From positions 1-64,000 of the forward strand of contig JAAVTG010000779.1 of the NCBI GenBank assembly GCA_011947345.1: 64,000 nt of DNA, given 5' to 3'. Numbering within the stretch: the first letter of the stretch is position 1; each line of letters begins with the position of its first letter. Below are positions 43,180-53,263 of this stretch, one piece after another. Source of the DNA: Phytophthora quininea (Eukaryota; Oomycota; Peronosporomycetes; Peronosporales; Peronosporaceae). A program made the translations under genes and the position numbers. Below the pieces are notes generated by a model that was given only the letters and a program-made list of their open reading frames with translations, made no database searches and was not told the origin of the DNA.

Positions 43180-45419
43180 TCATTGAAACCAGCACGTGCT
43201 GGTAAGGGAGATGTTGGAGCTAGTGGAGTTCGAATAGTGGATATTGTGATTGGAATTAAAATGTGTGGAGCTGCACTGACTAGCAGACCATTTCGATCTC
43301 CTTTTCGCACTGCCGAAGCAGACCAGCTCGCTCTTCAGCCGCTTGCGTGTGGCCACCTTCTGCTCCGAGTCTCCCATCAACCGTGCAAGCTTGTCATCGG
43401 TCACACTGTTCAATTCGCGAGCCATCCCAGCAGCAAATTGGCAGAGCACCAGATCGTTCAGCCGCATGGGGATCAAGTCCACGAACCGCGGCATGGCCAC
43501 ATCCAAATATGCTTGCAGTGCCATCTGCATCTCGAGAGCTTCGCGGTCGTCCGTAGTCGGCGCAATGGATGCGATCGCTTTCATGACGTCTGCGAGTCGA
43601 GCTCTTCCGCACGAGTCCACAGGCACAGCGTCTTTCATTTGATCTTGCAGACCTCGCAGCCTCTTCTTGTCCATCTCGGAGAATAGTCGCTGGTCTTGAG
43701 TATAGGGACGGCTTTCTGCGGCGAGTAGTGTGTCCATTTCCTCCTTGGCAGCTTGCACCACGCAGTCAAGCACTTCAACCGAAGTATTCTTGATAAACTG
43801 CGCCACTCTCGACGTGGCGTGGAGTCCGGTGGTCACGAGGTCGGAGACCAACTTGGTTTGAATTCGATACCCGTCAAGAAGCTGCTGGGTTGGCCCTCCC
43901 CACTCGTCCACGCATTGGCGGTAGAGGTTGCAGAACACTTGATACGACGGGAAGATGGAGATCTCGTCGCCACGGTTTTCGCGGATAAAGTGCTTCGTCG
44001 CCGCGAACTTGTCGAAGCGCCATGTATCTGCAGGCAACCAACCTGTAAACTCCGCACAACGGACTAGCATGCCGTTCACCTCGATCACTTTTACGCTGCA
44101 CCATTCGCCATCGATGTCGACCTGGACATCGTCGCCGACTTCGACTTCCTCCTTCGGTTTGGTTCGTTTGATCCCAGTGATGTGGTTCTTCATCTCCTTG
44201 ATCGCGATCTGGAAAGCGTTCTCCTTGGTGCGAAGAACAGCTCGGAGCCGAATATCTGCGGCAGTTTGTTGGTGGCCATCTTCTCCTTTGTGATCAGTGG
44301 TGGAGGGCAACTGGTCGTACTGTCCGTTCATCGTGGCTTCCATTTGCCGCAAGTACTGGTTCACCCACTTGCCCAACTGCTGTCGCTGCGAACATAAATC
44401 TTCCAACGGGATGCCGAGACTTCCCAGCTCTTTGTGAGCTTTGGCCATCCGTGTATTGATCTCAGCGATCACCTTGGGCAACGCTCGACGGATGTTGTTT
44501 TGCAGGATCGTCACCAACCGCGTCGTCAATCCTGGCACACCCCACAACTCGTCCCGCAACTCGCCAGTATCGATGTCCACGGAAGAACTTGGACTCGTAC
44601 GCGAGCCCATTCTCAATCGTAGTGCCATCGTTCACCTCCAATTGACTACGGCACCGCACGGCGTGATACCCGAGATGCATGAACTTCTTCTTGTTCAGTA
44701 GCAAGTCGTGCACGGCTTGCTCCGCACCAGCATCGACCAGATCCACCTTCGTCACCACTGCAATCGTGCGAACTCCGTCCGGGTCTGCTTCTTGCGCGGC
44801 CTGGAGGATCTCGGTGTTGTGCATGTCAACGTTGGCGGGGACGACGGCGATAATCACCGTGCGCTCCTGCTTCATGTATCGATTCACCATTTGGCGCACT
44901 CTCGGAATGATTCGTTGGTCTTCGTGGTCGCCCACCGTGCGGACAAGTCCCGGCAGGTCAGTGAGCGTGAGGTTTGGTAACTCGGGTCCACTCATCTCAA
45001 TGACGATCTGGTCGTCGCTGATGTACTGGCCTTCGTCCACCAGCTTCTGGGTGAGCTTGGTGATGGCGTCGGGGACGTCGTCCAGACAGTTCAAAGACTC
45101 TCGGTCCTCCTCCTTATCACCTTCATCACCGTCAGGACGGAACCGGACGAGGCGAACATCACCTCGAAACGTGTCGGCACTCGACAGAATGAGCTGCGTT
45201 GGACATCTCGTGGTGAGTTGGTCGTTCGACGGGAACGACACGCCCGAAAGCGCCGACAACAGCGAAGACTTGCCGGACGAGGTGTCCCCATGACGGCGAT
45301 CTGCGGCAGCTCGACATACTGGTCGAGTCCGATCTCCTGAGTTTGTCGACGAGCTTTCGCTCTGCTTGGGCGTTGACGTTGGCGAACAACTGCTTGGAGA
45401 AATTCTTGTTCTTGGTCAT
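43180..45419 (-). pseudogene. Mx-like dynamin, unit 4 (three frameshifts)
   Basis: The frame changes near 44563 (CTCTCG to CTCG), 45290 (the P-loop C run, as in unit 2) and 45337 (C run). The C-terminal part carries amino-acid changes not seen in the other copies (VATRKRL, SAAESRP-type, CFGSAK), some of which resemble the tail remnant (VATRKRL). As read it cannot make a full GTPase. How many breaks are real is uncertain. Confidence 0.7.
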
Positions 45420-45642
45420 GGCGAGAACCGAGTGAAATCGGAAGTGAAAGATGAAGAAGTGTATTATTTAGTTGAATTCCCGCACGGCACACGAGAAGAG
45501 GTGATTCCAACGGTGGCACCTCAGTAACACGGTTGAGAGTCGCCTTCTGTCATGTGCAGCGGTGGCTTCCAACGAGCTCATGCAAAATATGCAGAAACAA
45601 CGGTGCCAACTCCACGAAAAAGAAGTCGACGGCTCCGGTTGC

Positions 45643-45719
45643 TTAGCACACCGTCTCGATCTCCTCTTGGAATCGCCCAGACAAGCGAGCTCGCTTCGCA
45701 ATCGCTTCCGTGTCGCCAC
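45643..45719 (-). pseudogene. Dynamin tail remnant, unit 4
   Basis: Same remnant, one base shorter than in unit 1. Confidence 0.75.
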
Positions 45720-46190
45720 CATTCACAGTCTCGTGTATCTGAAGGAGGATGAAGAGGAGGTCTGGGTAGATCCCGTGTGGCATGACCCCTCTAGGCGTTG
45801 TCGTGAATCACCGAGAGCAGAATCTCCACTGATCCAAAGCGCTTCCCCACTGCTTCGGCGTGGGATGTTGCCGCTATCCGCCGGTCTCGTTGTTTCCGAC
45901 AACTCCCAATTTGACGCTGGAGCAGAAGCTGGAGCAAAGGACGAGACTTGAGCAGGAACGGAGAGAGCTGCTGGAACGGCTGCAGAAGAATCAGGAAGCG
46001 CTGGACGCCCTCGAGTTGGAGACTTGGTCCATGCAACTACTGCAGCAACAGCAGGAATTCGCACGAGTCGCGCAGCAGGCGAGTGACAAGCAACTGGCGA
46101 TGCGCATGGCACAAGAGGAGGAGATGCAATTGCGATTCCTGGACAAGTATGAGCAGGATCAACGTGAGGAGCCCTGGCGTTTGCCTAAAG
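45720..46190 (+). pseudogene. 3' fragment of the NYN-nuclease gene, unit 4
   Basis: Same coiled-coil fragment with small indels near 45845, 45878 and 46178. The last removes the normal stop. Confidence 0.73.
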
Positions 46191-46437
46191 CTGTTGATGG
46201 ACGAGTCTTGCCACATTCTGTTTAAATCTGACTACGTAGTAGCTCGCTTTCACCCCAGCGAATGAGCGAGTTGTGGCTGCTTTTCGCGGCATTGCTTCAC
46301 ATGTTGGAAGTGGCCTCGATCAGCGAGAATGACAGAGGTCTCGATAGGCGACCGGAAATGAGCGAAAGCTGTAGAATGAAAGCGCACAAACGTCTACATG
46401 TATTGAGCAAAGAGTTGCGAAGACCAGCGCCTTCCCT

Positions 46438-46880
46438 TTAGTCCACAAGGTGCGGGTACTTCTTGTAGTACCAGTCGCGATACTTCTCCCAAAACTGGAA
46501 CTTGGGGTCGGAAGGGTTTTCGCCATTGCGCGCGAATCCCCAGTTGATATACAGGGTGCTGGGACTCGCGTCGGCGTCGTCAAAGTACTTGTAGTATTTC
46601 GTCTTGACCTTTCCCGCGTTGATGTTGGCCATCATCTTCTCCACCTTCTCGGCTGCAGTGAGAGGTTTTCCTCCAAACCCAAAGACCCTCTCTTCCTCCG
46701 CGTCCGAGACGCCCTGCTGCTCGTCGTCGTCAAGAGTCTTGGCACTTCGAAGAGATCTCTTCTCAGCTCCGACATTGCTGGTTTCGCCGAGCGAGCGAGT
46801 CTGAGGGGCGACTCGGTAGCAGAGCTCACGGTAGAGCTCGCTAGAGCAACTACTGCCAGCAGAAGGTATTGCAGACGCAT
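46438..46880 (-). pseudogene. RxLR-type effector, unit 4 (one-base break)
   Basis: Identical in state to unit 1: signal peptide and effector part are complete but lie in different frames because of the shorter G run near 46804. Confidence 0.75.
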
Positions 46881-47308
46881 CGTTCTTCTCGATCAACTGG
46901 AGCGGAGACTTGAGCGTGTGGAAGGAAATTTGAGAATGAGCCTTGGCAAACTGGGCCAGCAACCGATGCAGGGCATCAAACTGGCCGCTTGACAAGGGTG
47001 GTGGTTCATAGGTCCTCTATTATTTGTTATCTCTAACTAATAGATTCAACCGTTTGACAAGGGTGACGCTCGTGGCACATCCGAACCGCGATCTTGCTGC
47101 CGGGCCTCGCGGAAGCGAGTTGAGTGGTGGAGATCGAGCAGCATACCGCAGCTGAGAGTGACAACGCGGGCTTGTGCGTTCGCGAATATCTTCTGCGAGA
47201 TTGCTGTTCAAGCACGAGGCTTCGGACGGTTGTGGCGTCGAGCCTATCGTGCCTGAAGTCAGCCCGCCATCACACCCAAAACATGTGATCATATCGACAT
47301 CTCGTCAG

Positions 47309-47359
47309 AAATACGAGTGACTCGTCTCATTTAAAAAATGAGACGAATCACTCGTATTT
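47309..47359. repeat. Palindrome at the unit 4/5 boundary
   Basis: Same hairpin element. Confidence 0.95.
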
Positions 47360-47365
47360 AAAAAA

Positions 47366-49992
47366 GGAGACGTCAACAGAATTCAACTCAAACTTCGGTA
47401 TATTAACAGTCAATTACGAAAAGCATGTATTGCAACCGATGAGGTTTATGGTACGATGCAAATCCTATGCGAAGAGAACGTGCAAAACTGGATAGCATTA
47501 ACAAACACACGGAGTAAACTAGCATATTCATTTGCCCAGCTTGATCTTGATCATTGCCAAACGACAACCAGAATGGATCGGATGCAGTACTGCCTGTTTC
47601 TGCAGCGACGGTTGCTCAGCATAGTGCATCCACCCCAACAACAACTTGTTGTCAATAAGTGGCTCCTCCGATGAGGGAAGCGGATCAGCTATTCCACGCT
47701 TGACACGGCTAAGAGTGTCATCGAAACCAGCACGTGCTGGTAAGGGAGATGCTGGAGCTAGTGGAGTTCAAGTAGTGGATATTGTGCTTGGAATTAAAAT
47801 GTGTGGAGCTGCACTGACTAGCAAACCATTTCGACCTCCTTTTCGCACTGCCGAGGCAGACCAGCTCGCTCTTCAGCCGCTTGCGTGTGGACACCTTCTG
47901 CTCCGAGTCTCCCATCAACCGTGCAAGCTTGTCATCGGTCACACTATTCAATTCGCGATCCATCCCAGCAGCAAATTGGCAGAGCACCAGATCGTTCAGC
48001 CGCATGGGGATCAAGTCCACGAACCGCGGCACGGCCACATCCAAATATGCTTGCAGTGCCATCTGCATCTCGAGAGCTTCACAGTCATCCGTAGTTGGCG
48101 CAATGGATGCGATCGCTTTCATGACGTCTGCGAATCGAGCTCTTCCGCACGAGTCCACAGGCACGGCGTCTTTCATTTGATCTTGCAGACCTCGCAGCCT
48201 CTTCTTGTCCATCTCGGAGAATAGTCGCTGGTCTTGAGTATAGGGACGGCTTTCTGTGGCGAGCAGTGTGTCCATTTCCTCCTTGGCAGCTTGCGCCACG
48301 CAGTCAAGCACTTCAACCGAAGTATTCTTGATAAACTGCGCCACTCTCGACGTGGCGTGGAGTCCGCTGGTCACGAGGTCGGAGACCAACTCGGTTTGAA
48401 TTCGATACCCGTCAAGAAGCTGCTGGGTTGGCCCTCCCCACTCGTCCACGCATTGGCGGTAGAGGTTGCAGAACACTTGATACGACGGAAAGATGGAGAT
48501 CTCGTCGCCACGGTTTTCGCGGATAAAGTGCTTCGTCGCCGCGAACTTGTCGAAGCGCCATGTATCTGCAGGCAACCAACCTGTAAACTCCGCACAACGG
48601 ACTAGCATGCCGTTCACCTCGATCACTTTTACGCTGCACCATTCGCCATCGATGTCGACCTGGACATCGTCGCCGACTTCGACTTCCTTCTTCGGTTTGG
48701 TTCGTTTGATCCCAGTGATGTGGTTCTTCATCTCCTTGATCGCGATCTGGAAAGCGTTCTCCTTGGTGCGAAGAACAGCTCGGAGCCGAATATCTGCGGC
48801 AGTTTGTTGGTGGCCATCTTCTCCTTTGTGATCAGTGGTGGAGGGCAACTGGTCGTACTGTCCGTTCATCGTGGCTTCCATTTGCCGCAAGTACTGGTTC
48901 ACCCACTTGCCCAACTGCTGTCGCTGCGAACATAAATCTTCCAACGGGATGCCGAGACTTCCCAGCTCTTTGTGAGCTTTGGCCATCCGTGTATTGATCT
49001 CAGCGATCACCTTGGGCAACGCTCGACGGATGTTGTTTTGCAGGATCGTCACCAACCGCGTCGTCAATCCTGGCACACCCCACAACTCGTCCCGCAACTC
49101 TCGCCAGTATCGATGTCCACGGGAGAACTTGGACTCGTACGCGAGCCCATTCTCAATCGTAGTGCCATCGTTCACCTCCAATTGACTACGGCACCGCACG
49201 GCGTGATACCCGAGATGCATGAACTTCTTCTTGTTCAGTAGCAAGTCGTGCACGGCTTGCTCCGCACCAGCATCGACCAGATCCACCTTCGTCACCACTG
49301 CAATCGTGCGAACTCCGTCCGGGTCTGCTTCTTGCGCGGCCTGGAGGATCTCGGTGTTGTGCATGTCAACGTTGGCGGGGACGACGGCGATAATCACCGT
49401 GCGCTCCTGCTTCATGTATCGATTCACCATTTGGCGCACTCTCGGAATGATTCGTTGGTCTTCGTGGTCGCCCACCGTGCGGACAAGTCCCGGCAGGTCA
49501 GTGAGCGTGAGGTTTGGTAACTCGGGTCCACTCATCTCAATGACGATCTGGTCGTCGCTGATGTACTGGCCTTCGTCCACCAGCTTCTGGGTGAGCTTGG
49601 TGATGGCGTCGGGGACGTCGTCCAGACAGTTCAAAGACTCTCGGTCCTCCTCCTTATCACCTTCATCACCGTCAGGACGGAACCGGACGAGGCGAACATC
49701 ACCTCGAAACGTGTCGGCACTCGACAGAATGAGCTGCGTTGGACATCTCGTGGTGAGTTGGTCGTTCGACGGGAACGACACGCCCGAAAGCGCCGACAAC
49801 AGCGAAGACTTGCCGGACGAGGTGTCCCCCATGACGGCGATCTGCGGCAGCTCGACATACTGGTCGAGTCCGATCTCCCTGAGTTTGTCGACGAGCTTTC
49901 GCTCTGCTTGGGCGTTGACGTTGGCGAACAACCGCTTGGAGACATTCTTGACCTTGTTCATGTCGGAGGTGGAGTTGAAGGGGCTTGCTGTT
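47366..49992. repeat. Tandem unit 5 (partial, ends at the inversion)
   Basis: Contains only the dynamin gene and its 3' flank. The region that in other units lies upstream of the dynamin is replaced by about 31 bp of unique DNA and then the palindrome. Confidence 0.93.
47718..49961 (-). CDS. Mx-like dynamin, unit 5 (variant N-terminus, no standard promoter)
   Basis: 747 residues in one frame. It begins MNKVKNVSKRLFANV instead of MTKNKNFSKQLFANV and, like unit 2, runs past the usual stop because a T run near 47842 is short. G1-G4, the barrel insert and the effector-domain tail are all present. The initiator and leader found in units 1-4 are missing: only about 31 bp separate the ATG from the palindrome. 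Expression would need a new promoter in the inverted arm. Confidence 0.85.
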   Translation of the reverse strand: MNKVKNVSKRLFANVNAQAERKLVDKLREIGLDQYVELPQIAVMGDTSSGKSSLLSALSGVSFPSNDQLTTRCPTQLILSSADTFRGDVRLVRFRPDGDEGDKEEDRESLNCLDDVPDAITKLTQKLVDEGQYISDDQIVIEMSGPELPNLTLTDLPGLVRTVGDHEDQRIIPRVRQMVNRYMKQERTVIIAVVPANVDMHNTEILQAAQEADPDGVRTIAVVTKVDLVDAGAEQAVHDLLLNKKKFMHLGYHAVRCRSQLEVNDGTTIENGLAYESKFSRGHRYWRELRDELWGVPGLTTRLVTILQNNIRRALPKVIAEINTRMAKAHKELGSLGIPLEDLCSQRQQLGKWVNQYLRQMEATMNGQYDQLPSTTDHKGEDGHQQTAADIRLRAVLRTKENAFQIAIKEMKNHITGIKRTKPKKEVEVGDDVQVDIDGEWCSVKVIEVNGMLVRCAEFTGWLPADTWRFDKFAATKHFIRENRGDEISIFPSYQVFCNLYRQCVDEWGGPTQQLLDGYRIQTELVSDLVTSGLHATSRVAQFIKNTSVEVLDCVAQAAKEEMDTLLATESRPYTQDQRLFSEMDKKRLRGLQDQMKDAVPVDSCGRARFADVMKAIASIAPTTDDCEALEMQMALQAYLDVAVPRFVDLIPMRLNDLVLCQFAAGMDRELNSVTDDKLARLMGDSEQKVSTRKRLKSELVCLGSAKRRSKWFASQCSSTHFNSKHNIHYLNSTSSSISLTSTCWFR

Positions 49993-50044
49993 AAATACGA
50001 GTGATTCGTCTCATTTTTTTAAATGAGACGAGTCACTCGTATTT
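49993..50044. repeat. Palindrome at the inversion point
   Basis: Same hairpin in the reverse orientation (AAATACGAGTGATTCGTCTC then T7). The DNA to its right is the reverse complement of the ends of units 1-4. Confidence 0.95.
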
Positions 50045-50411
50045 CTGACGAGATGTCGATATGATCACATGTTTTGGATGTGATGGCGGGCTGACTTCAG
50101 GCACGATAGGCTCGACGCCACAACCGTCCGAAGCCTCGTGCTTGAACAGCAATCTCGCAGAAGATATTCGCGAACGCACAAGCTCGCGTTGTCACTCTCA
50201 GCTGCGGTATGCTGCTCGATCTCCACCACTCAACTCGCTTCCGCGAGGCCTGACAGCAAGATCGCGGTTCGGATGTGCCACGAGCGTCACCCTTGTCAAA
50301 CGGTTGAATCTATTAGTTAGAGATAACAAATAATAGAGGACCTATGAACCACCACCCTTGTCAAGCGGCCAGTTTGATGCCCTGCATCGGTTGCTGGCCC
50401 AGTTTGCCAAG

Positions 50412-50427
50412 GCTCATTCTCAAATTT
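50412..50427 (+). promoter_or_regulatory. Initiator of the inverted RxLR gene
   Basis: GCTCATTCTCAAATTT, 46-61 nt before the ATG at 50473. It is the clearest oomycete initiator in the window. Confidence 0.65.
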
Positions 50428-50472
50428 CCTTCCACACGCTCAAGTCTCCGCTCCAGTTGATCGAGAAGAACG

Positions 50473-50915
50473 ATGCGTCTGCAATACCTTCTGCTGGCAG
50501 TAGTTGCTCTAGCGAGCTCTACCGTGATCTCTGCTACCGAGTCGCCCCTCAGACTCGCTCGCTCGGCGAAACCAGCAATGTCGGAGCTGAGAAGAGATCT
50601 CTTCGAAGTGCCAAGACTCTTGACGACGACGAGCAGCAGGGCGTCTCGGACGCGGAGGAAGAGAGGGTCTTTGGGTTTGGAGGAAAACCTCTCACTGCAG
50701 CCGAGAAGGTGGAGAAGATGATGGCCAACATCAACGCGGGAAAGGTCAAGACGAAATACTACAAGTACTTTGACGACGCCGACGCGAGTCCCAGCACCCT
50801 GTATATCAACTGGGGATTCGCGCGCAATGGCGAAAACCCTTCCGACCCCAAGTTCCAGTTTTGGGAGAAGTATCGCGACTGGTACTACAAGAAGTACCCG
50901 CACCTTGTGGACTAA
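50473..50915 (+). pseudogene. RxLR-type effector, parental-locus copy (one-base break)
   Basis: Same gene as in unit 2 but on the plus strand. The signal peptide (with one V-to-I change) is separated from the RSLR/EER effector part by the same short homopolymer near 50549 as in units 1, 3 and 4. If this is the source copy, the break may predate the array and unit 2 regained the frame; or the four calls share an error. Confidence 0.75.
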
Positions 50916-51164
50916 AGGGAAGGCGCTGGTCTTCGCAACTCTTTGCTCAATACATGTAGACGTTTGTGCGCTTTCATTCTACAGCTTTCGCTCATTTCCG
51001 GTCGCCTATCGAGACCTCTGTCATTCTCGCTGATCGAGGCCACTTCCAACATGTGAAGCAATGCCGCGAAAAGCAGCCACAACTCGCTCATTCGCTGGGG
51101 TGAAAGCGAGCTACTACGTAGTCAGATTTAAACAGAATGTGGCAAGACTCGTCCATCAACAGCT

Positions 51165-52947
51165 TTAGGCAAACTGCCAGGGCTCCTCACGTTGATCCTG
51201 CTCATACTTGTCCAGGAATCGCAATTGCATCTCCTCCTCTTGTGCCATGCGCATCGCCAGTTGCTTGTCACTCGCCTGCTGCGCGACTCGTGCGAATTCC
51301 TGCTGTTGCTGCAGTAGTTGCATGGACCAAGTCTCCAACTCGAGGGCGTCCAGCGCTTCCTGATTCTTCTGCAGCCGTTCCAGCAGCTCTCTCCGTTCCT
51401 GCTCAAGTCTCGTCCTTTGCTCCAGCTTCTGCTCCAGCGTCAAATTGGGAGTTGTCGGAAACAACGAGACCGGCGGGATAGCGGCAACATCCCACGCCGA
51501 AGCAGTGGGGAAGCGCTTTGGATCAGTGGAGATTCTGCTCTCGGTGATTCACGACAACGCCTAGAGGGGTCATGCCACACGGGATCTACCCAGACCTCCT
51601 CTTCATCCTCTTTAGATACACGAGACTGTGAATGTCACCATCCAGCGGTTTAACTGCCACGCGGTGCTGAAATTGCTCCTGGATGTCCAAAAACCAGTCG
51701 TTTAGCGCATGCAGCCACGAGTGGATCTCGAGAAACCAGTTTTTCTCGAGAAACCTCATCACTAGATCTCGTGCCGCCTCCTTCTGGTTGGCGCCACTGC
51801 CGCCGAGTGCACCGTCGCCCATGACAAGCACCAGCGTGTTCTGATTCTTGGACGACCCCACCGTTTCCAGCAGATCAAGCAGCACGTAGTACAATCCTTT
51901 ATCCCCACTCGAGCTCTGACGCAACTGACTAATCTCCCACTCGAACTCCTGCAAAGGCAACGCAAGTTCTCGCGGCATCTTCCGGTAGACGGCCATTCGC
52001 TTCTTTACCAACGTCTGCTTGGGACCACACACGCGCTCCGTCAACGCCTGGAAATTCACCCGCACGTCGTATCCACTCGCCGCGCCGGCAACCCGCTGGT
52101 ACAGCCACTGACTGTTGCACACAGCGCCGGCAATATTGTCCAAATTCATAAACACGAATCGACTGCGATTGCCTGCTGCGTATTTCCCAGTCGGCAGTTC
52201 CACCAACCTCGCCTTGCGCCTCTCGATATCTCCCAACTCCTGGTCCAACATGGCAGCTCGTCGTTCTTCTTGATACAAATCTGTCGCTCTCTTCGTCGGA
52301 CTGCAACTGCCAGAACTCTCCGATCTCCTCAACGGCGAGCTCATTTTCCGTTCGAGCTCCGGCTTCACTGCTGCAGTGTGTCGTCCTGTCAGCAGCCTCT
52401 TGATATACTTGTCTAGACTTTTGACTTGGACGTTCGCTTCAAATTGACTGCTCTTCCAACACGAATCCAGACACACCAGTTGGACGTGCCAGAGACTCTT
52501 GACGTAGCTGTCCAGCACCGTTTTCATGCCTTTGGACAGCATTCCAGTGGCCAAAACGAGCGTCCTGCTGCCTGTACAGGTTTTGGTCAGTTGCTTCCTG
52601 AGCATATTCTCTAGCGTCGGGTGCTGCGCCGTCCCCTTCTGCGTGACTTGCCAATTGACTTGTTGGCCGCCGTCCCAGTGCACCGCTTCGAGCGCTTTAG
52701 CCTCGCTCTGGTTGGGGTTGCAGTACGTGGCTCTCCAGCACTGCACGCGCTTGGGCTGCTGGTCGTTCAGCAGCACCGTGAGCTTCTGCGGATCCAGCGC
52801 CACGTCCGTCGAGAACTGGGCCAGCTCCGCGTGGAACTGCGTCTCGTGGGACAGCACGTGGCTGCGCACGGAGGCGAGCAGGCCGTCCAGGTCCACGAAC
52901 ACGAAGCGCTGGTCCGAGAACTTGGGCTTGGACGAGGAGCGAGGCAT
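51165..52947 (-). CDS. Double NYN-domain putative RNase with C-terminal coiled coil
   Basis: About 590 residues from the ATG at 52947 (MPRSSSKPKFSDQ). Two similar alpha/beta modules: module 1 has RFVFVDLDGLLASV and TLVLATGM; module 2 has RFVFMNLDNIAGAV and NTLVLVMGDGALGG. These fit the NYN/PIN-like pattern of an early Asp with a following Asn and a later GD. Module 1 has lost some of these, so module 2 is the better candidate for metal-dependent RNase activity. A Ser/Arg linker separates them. After IHSLVYLK a single-base difference from the array copies (near 51603) gives an early stop at 51586. Otherwise it continues through a Glu/Gln coiled coil to 51165. Confidence 0.62.
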
Positions 52948-53000
52948 TGACGGGCAGTGGTGGCGAACTTGTGGCTTCCTTCCGGTGCGAATGTCTTTCT

Positions 53001-53010
53001 GGAAGTGAGA
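53001..53010 (-). promoter_or_regulatory. Initiator of the NYN gene
   Basis: The minus strand reads TCTCACTTCC, about 55-65 nt before the ATG at 52947. This favours that start over the in-frame ATG at 53085. Confidence 0.4.
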
Positions 53011-53263
53011 AAAGGTGCTGCGGGGCGAAAAATATCTTGCCGCGGTGTCGACAATGCGTTCGATATCGAATGATGGCGACGGCAACGTGAGTCGTGGTGA
53101 GCGTCTGAGTTCGGCAGCACCATGTTGGTGCCGCGGTGGAAATGATCGACAGCTCTGTCAGCACCGATGCACACGACGCCACCGGGAATTCGGTGTCATT
53201 CATCGGTGTCTGAGCCAGGACGGAGCTGCACCGCCGCGCTCCTTTTCCAGTCGCACAGTCGCC

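Larger units (their letters stand above)
42868..47365. repeat. Tandem unit 4 (4,498 bp), the most diverged
   Basis: About 50 bp shorter. Its first kilobase (about 43000-43850) has a deletion near 43000-43085 and many substitutions, while the rest matches its neighbours almost perfectly. Confidence 0.93.
50045..51625. repeat. Inverted arm of the array unit
   Basis: Reverse complement of the part of units 1-4 from the palindrome back through the RxLR gene and NYN 3' fragment (in unit 1, about 32126-33717). At its right edge it continues without a break into the rest of the NYN gene, so this is probably the parental arrangement and not a derived one. Confidence 0.9.

Noticed and set aside
29225..51625. 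CRISPR or phage-type array
   Set aside because: The repeats are 4.5-kb gene-bearing units in a eukaryotic context, with no short repeat-spacer pattern.
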